From Cryomorphaceae bacterium (GTDB lineage Bacteria > Bacteroidota > Bacteroidia > Flavobacteriales > BACL11): a stretch of 18,135 nt of DNA. The notes under the pieces are model-generated. The model was not told where the DNA came from. It did no database searches and was given only the letters and a program-made list of their open reading frames with translations. Position 1 is the stretch's first letter. Each line of letters opens with the position of its first letter. Shown here one piece after another: positions 16,163-18,135 of this stretch. The translations under genes and the position numbers were made by a program. Location: positions 1-18,135 of the forward strand of contig CATEYX010000079.1 of NCBI GenBank assembly GCA_949511925.1, given 5' to 3'.

Positions 16163-16399
16163 ATGATATTAGAAATAATAACACCAGAAAAAGAAGTTTT
16201 TAACGGAGAGGTTACTTCTGTAAAATTCCCTGGAAAATCAGGTGACTTTGAAGTGCTAAATAATCACGCTTCTATTATTTCAACTTTAACAAGTGGAAAT
16301 ATAAGAGTGATTACTATTGAAGATAAAACTGAAAACTTCACAATAAATGGTGGCGTAATTGAAATGAAACAAAACAAAATTATTGTTTTAGCTGATTAA
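16163..16399 (+). CDS. atpC: F1Fo ATP synthase subunit epsilon, N-terminal domain only
   Basis: The protein has only 78 aa. It covers the beta-sandwich domain that binds gamma and the c-ring: MILEIITPEKEVFNG, FPGKSGDFEVLNNHAS and the closing strands INGGVIEMKQNKIIVLAD. The family is normally about 130-140 aa with a C-terminal two-helix domain that inhibits ATP hydrolysis in many bacteria. Here the stop codon follows exactly at the end of the beta domain, with no frameshifted remnant before the terminator at 16421, so the short form looks natural. Short epsilon subunits are known in Bacteroidota. It starts 7 bp after atpD and is surely co-transcribed with it. Confidence 0.95.
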   Translation: MILEIITPEKEVFNGEVTSVKFPGKSGDFEVLNNHASIISTLTSGNIRVITIEDKTENFTINGGVIEMKQNKIIVLAD

Positions 16400-16420
16400 T
16401 TTACAAGCATAAAATTTAGA

Positions 16421-16451
16421 AAGAGGATTACATTGTAGTCCTCTTTTTTTT
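16421..16451 (+). terminator. Intrinsic terminator of atpD-atpC
   Basis: AAGAGGATTAC pairs with GTAGTCCTCTT in an 11-bp stem (one G-U pair) with a 3-base ATT loop, followed by a run of T's (16444-16451). It begins 21 bp after the atpC stop. The loop-side arm also contains the probable -33 TTG of the next gene. Confidence 0.9.
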
Positions 16452-16463
16452 ATGTTATTTTTG
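16433..16463 (+). promoter_or_regulatory. Promoter of the YiiX-like lipoprotein gene, interleaved with the atpC terminator
   Basis: TTG at 16433-16435 and TATTTTTG at 16456-16463 are spaced by 20 nt, within the Bacteroidota range. The -33 element falls in the loop and 3' arm of the terminator and the T-run fills the spacer. The predicted start is near 16467, one base before the ATG at 16468, which implies a leaderless mRNA. Confidence 0.6.
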
Positions 16464-16467
16464 AAAA

Positions 16468-17124
16468 ATGAAAAATTACTTTTTTATAATCCTTATTTAC
16501 AGCATTCTTTTAAGCTCTTGTTTGCCAAAACAAAAATTTGAATTACAAGAGGGTGATTTGTTGTTTCAAGATTTAGATTCATCTCCTCTTTGTGATGCGA
16601 TTGAACTGGTAACACCAGGATACAAAGACGCTAATTTTTCACATATTGGTTTATTAGTTTTAGACAATGATACACTTAAAGTTTTAGAAGCTATTGCTCC
16701 AAAAGTTGTTTTAACAGACGTAAAATCATTCTTTAATCGCTCTTATGATACAGAAGGTAGGTCTAAAATATTAGCAGGAAGATTGAAAGATGAATTTCAA
16801 CATACAATTAAAGATGCAATTATTTATGCTAAAAGCAAGATTGGAATAAAGTATGATGAAGTATTCTTAATGAATAACAACTCATACTACTGTTCCGAAC
16901 TAATCTTTGAAGCATTTGAAAAAGATTCTATTTTCAAACTAAAGCCAATGACTTTCCTTCATCCAGAAACTAATGACACTCTAACTGTTTGGAAGGATTA
17001 CTATTCAGAATTAGGCATTAAAATTCCACAAAACGAACCAGGAATTAACCCTGGAATCATGTCCTTATCTGACAAAATTGAGATCATCTATTCTTATGGA
17101 ACACCTGATGGAATGAAACAATAG
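16468..17124 (+). CDS. YiiX-like permuted NlpC/P60 (papain-like) lipoprotein
   Basis: The predicted lipoprotein has 218 aa. A hydrophobic signal (MKNYFFIILIYSI) ends in lipobox LLSSC with C18 as lipid-modified residue. The mature part fits the YiiX/C92-type permuted papain fold: LQEGDLLFQ, then His in FSHIGLLV (H59), a possible third polar residue E75 in VLEAI, and the Cys nucleophile in YYCSELIFEAF (C142). The order His before Cys is the mark of the circularly permuted NlpC/P60 group. Members may cleave amide or acyl bonds in peptidoglycan or lipids; the substrate here is unknown. It is probably anchored in the outer or inner membrane, facing the periplasm. The next in-frame Met is at residue 135, so the start is firm. 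It is transcribed in the same direction as atpDC but from its own promoter. Confidence 0.85.
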   Translation: MKNYFFIILIYSILLSSCLPKQKFELQEGDLLFQDLDSSPLCDAIELVTPGYKDANFSHIGLLVLDNDTLKVLEAIAPKVVLTDVKSFFNRSYDTEGRSKILAGRLKDEFQHTIKDAIIYAKSKIGIKYDEVFLMNNNSYYCSELIFEAFEKDSIFKLKPMTFLHPETNDTLTVWKDYYSELGIKIPQNEPGINPGIMSLSDKIEIIYSYGTPDGMKQ

Positions 17125-17137
17125 CAATCCCTACTTC

Positions 17138-17151
17138 TTATTTATAAATAA
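17138..17151. repeat. 14-bp AT-only palindrome upstream of the TonB-receptor -7 box
   Basis: TTATTTATAAATAA is a perfect palindrome ending 3 bp before the TACATTTG box. Its place in the promoter spacer would suit an operator. However, it is pure A/T in AT-rich DNA and does not match a Fur box, so chance is quite possible. Confidence 0.25.
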
Positions 17152-17154
17152 TAA

Positions 17155-17162
17155 TACATTTG
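17155..17162 (+). promoter_or_regulatory. Promoter -7 box of the TonB-dependent receptor gene
   Basis: TACATTTG matches TAnnTTTG. The predicted start is near 17166, giving a leader of about 53 nt before the ATG at 17219. No -33 TTG at normal spacing is seen, which may point to dependence on an activator. Confidence 0.6.
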
Positions 17163-17218
17163 CCGAAAATCTGGCATACAAATAATCAGCTACGACTAAA
17201 TATAACTAAAACATCAAA

Positions 17219-18135
17219 ATGAAAAAAATAACATTAATTACACTTACAATAGCACTTGCAATATGTAATTTAAAAGCTCAAAATTCACTCAAAAAAACTC
17301 TAGATGAAGTTATTGTATCTGCAAATAGAGCGCAAAGCCAGGGGAACATTACTAATGTTCAAATAATCGGCTTGGAAGAGATTGAAAATGCACCTGTACA
17401 AACTATTGAAGATTTATTGGAATACGCAATGAATGTTGATGTAAGGCAAAGAGGAGGTCAAGGAGTTCAAGCAGATATTAGCATGAGAGGAGGTACTTTT
17501 GAACAAGTACTTGTCATGTTAAATGGCATTAAATTAAATGATCCTCAAACAGGACATCATACCATGGATTTACCTGTAAGTTTAGAACAAATTGAAAGGA
17601 TTGAAATAATCACTGGTGGAGCAAGTAGAGTTTTCGGGAATTATGCCTATACAGGAGCTATAAATATTATTACAAAATCAGAAATGGCTAATTCTATTAG
17701 CATTAGTGGCGGGGAAAATGCATTTCAAAGTGGAGGTATTAATTACCATACTTCTACTGGAAATCTGAAACACAATATTTCAATAAATCAAAAAGAAAGT
17801 GATGGATATATTGAGGGGATGGACTACAAAATAAAAAATTACTATTACCAAGCAAAAACAAATATTGATGGAATAAATACACTCTTTAATGCAGGCTATA
17901 CTAACAAGGAGTTTGGAGCGTTTAGTTTTTATACACCAAAATATCCTAATCAATTTGAAAAAACAAAAACTACTTTCGCATCATTACAACTAAGAAAAGA
18001 AGGAAAGATAACTTTGGATAATAAAATATCATGGAGAAAACATAATGATGAGTTTATCTTGTTTAGAGAAAATCCATCTTGGTATCACAACTTTCATGAA
18101 ACAAATGTATTTAGTATGGATATGAATGTGATACA
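17219..18135 (+). CDS. BtuB-like TonB-dependent outer-membrane receptor (3' part missing)
   Basis: The frame starts at ATG 17219 and stays open to the right edge, giving 305 complete codons. Residues 1-20 are a signal peptide (MKKITLITLTIALAICNLKA). A TonB-box-like segment LDEVIVSANR (28-37) is followed by a plug domain to about 152, with IEDLLEYAMNVDVRQRGG, ISMRGGTFEQVLVMLNGI, LEQIERIEIITGGASRVFG and AINIITK. Beta-barrel strands with alternating aromatic residues follow. The protein should import a scarce ligand such as a siderophore, cobalamin or another chelate using TonB energy. It lacks the N-terminal carboxypeptidase-regulatory-like domain of SusC proteins and no SusD is seen, so glycan uptake is less likely. 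Similarity in plug layout is to BtuB, but the substrate is not established. About half or more of the barrel lies beyond the window. Confidence 0.92.
   Translation, partial: MKKITLITLTIALAICNLKAQNSLKKTLDEVIVSANRAQSQGNITNVQIIGLEEIENAPVQTIEDLLEYAMNVDVRQRGGQGVQADISMRGGTFEQVLVMLNGIKLNDPQTGHHTMDLPVSLEQIERIEIITGGASRVFGNYAYTGAINIITKSEMANSISISGGENAFQSGGINYHTSTGNLKHNISINQKESDGYIEGMDYKIKNYYYQAKTNIDGINTLFNAGYTNKEFGAFSFYTPKYPNQFEKTKTTFASLQLRKEGKITLDNKISWRKHNDEFILFRENPSWYHNFHETNVFSMDMNVI

Noticed and set aside
16163..16420. Frameshift truncating atpC
   Set aside because: The 21 bp between the stop and the terminator cannot hold a lost C-terminal domain, and short epsilon subunits are normal in this phylum.

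Overview
The window looks like a chromosomal segment of an AT-rich Bacteroidota, most likely a marine member of the Flavobacteriia or a relative. The reasons are type IX secretion (T9SS) type-B sorting features with SprB-like repeats, promoter boxes of the Bacteroidota form TAnnTTTG instead of TATAAT, an atpD-atpC pair apart from the rest of the ATP synthase genes, a very short epsilon subunit, an insertion in the beta subunit, and little Shine-Dalgarno signal. No tRNA, rRNA, CRISPR array, insertion sequence or phage gene was seen. The layout is that of an ordinary chromosome with a cell-surface locus at its left end.

Region 1 (1-7687, minus strand) encodes two very large exported proteins. 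The upstream one (1874-7687, 1937 aa) has a signal peptide, a plastocyanin-like copper-site domain, a long array of Cys-bounded SprB-like repeats, a PKD-like domain and a T9SS type-B C-terminal domain. The second (1-1767) runs off the left edge. It has a signal peptide, an SHLLGGEI-type N-terminus known from Bacteroidota surface proteins, a fibronectin-like segment and the start of an SprB-like repeat.

Region 2 (7688-13181, plus strand) starts at a divergent promoter region. It carries a UvrD/PcrA helicase gene, then a three-gene signalling operon: a TPR-containing sensor histidine kinase followed by two paralogous NarL/LuxR-type response regulators. The kinase overlaps the first regulator by 4 bp. 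A consensus promoter for this operon lies across the 3' end of the helicase gene.

Region 3 (13182-13567) is a 386-bp AT-rich stretch without a convincing gene. It ends in a strong GC-rich terminator reading rightward.

Region 4 (13568-16451) has ribF (FMN/FAD synthesis) on the minus strand, divergent from atpD-atpC on the plus strand, with two facing promoter boxes in the 146-bp gap. A clear intrinsic terminator closes atpDC.

Region 5 (16433-18135) has a YiiX-like lipoprotein hydrolase whose promoter is interleaved with the atpC terminator and whose mRNA is predicted to be leaderless. After it comes the 5' part of a BtuB-like TonB-dependent receptor that runs off the right edge.

Several genes have a TTG that would extend the reading frame upstream (7744, 7799, 10112). 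In each case that TTG is the last three bases of a TAnnTTTG promoter box, so the downstream ATG starts are used here. No wholly new multi-gene system could be demonstrated. The best leads are the copper-site domain on a giant T9SS adhesin, the kinase with two regulators, the overlapping terminator/promoter with a leaderless mRNA, and the unexplained interval before the 13.5-kb terminator.
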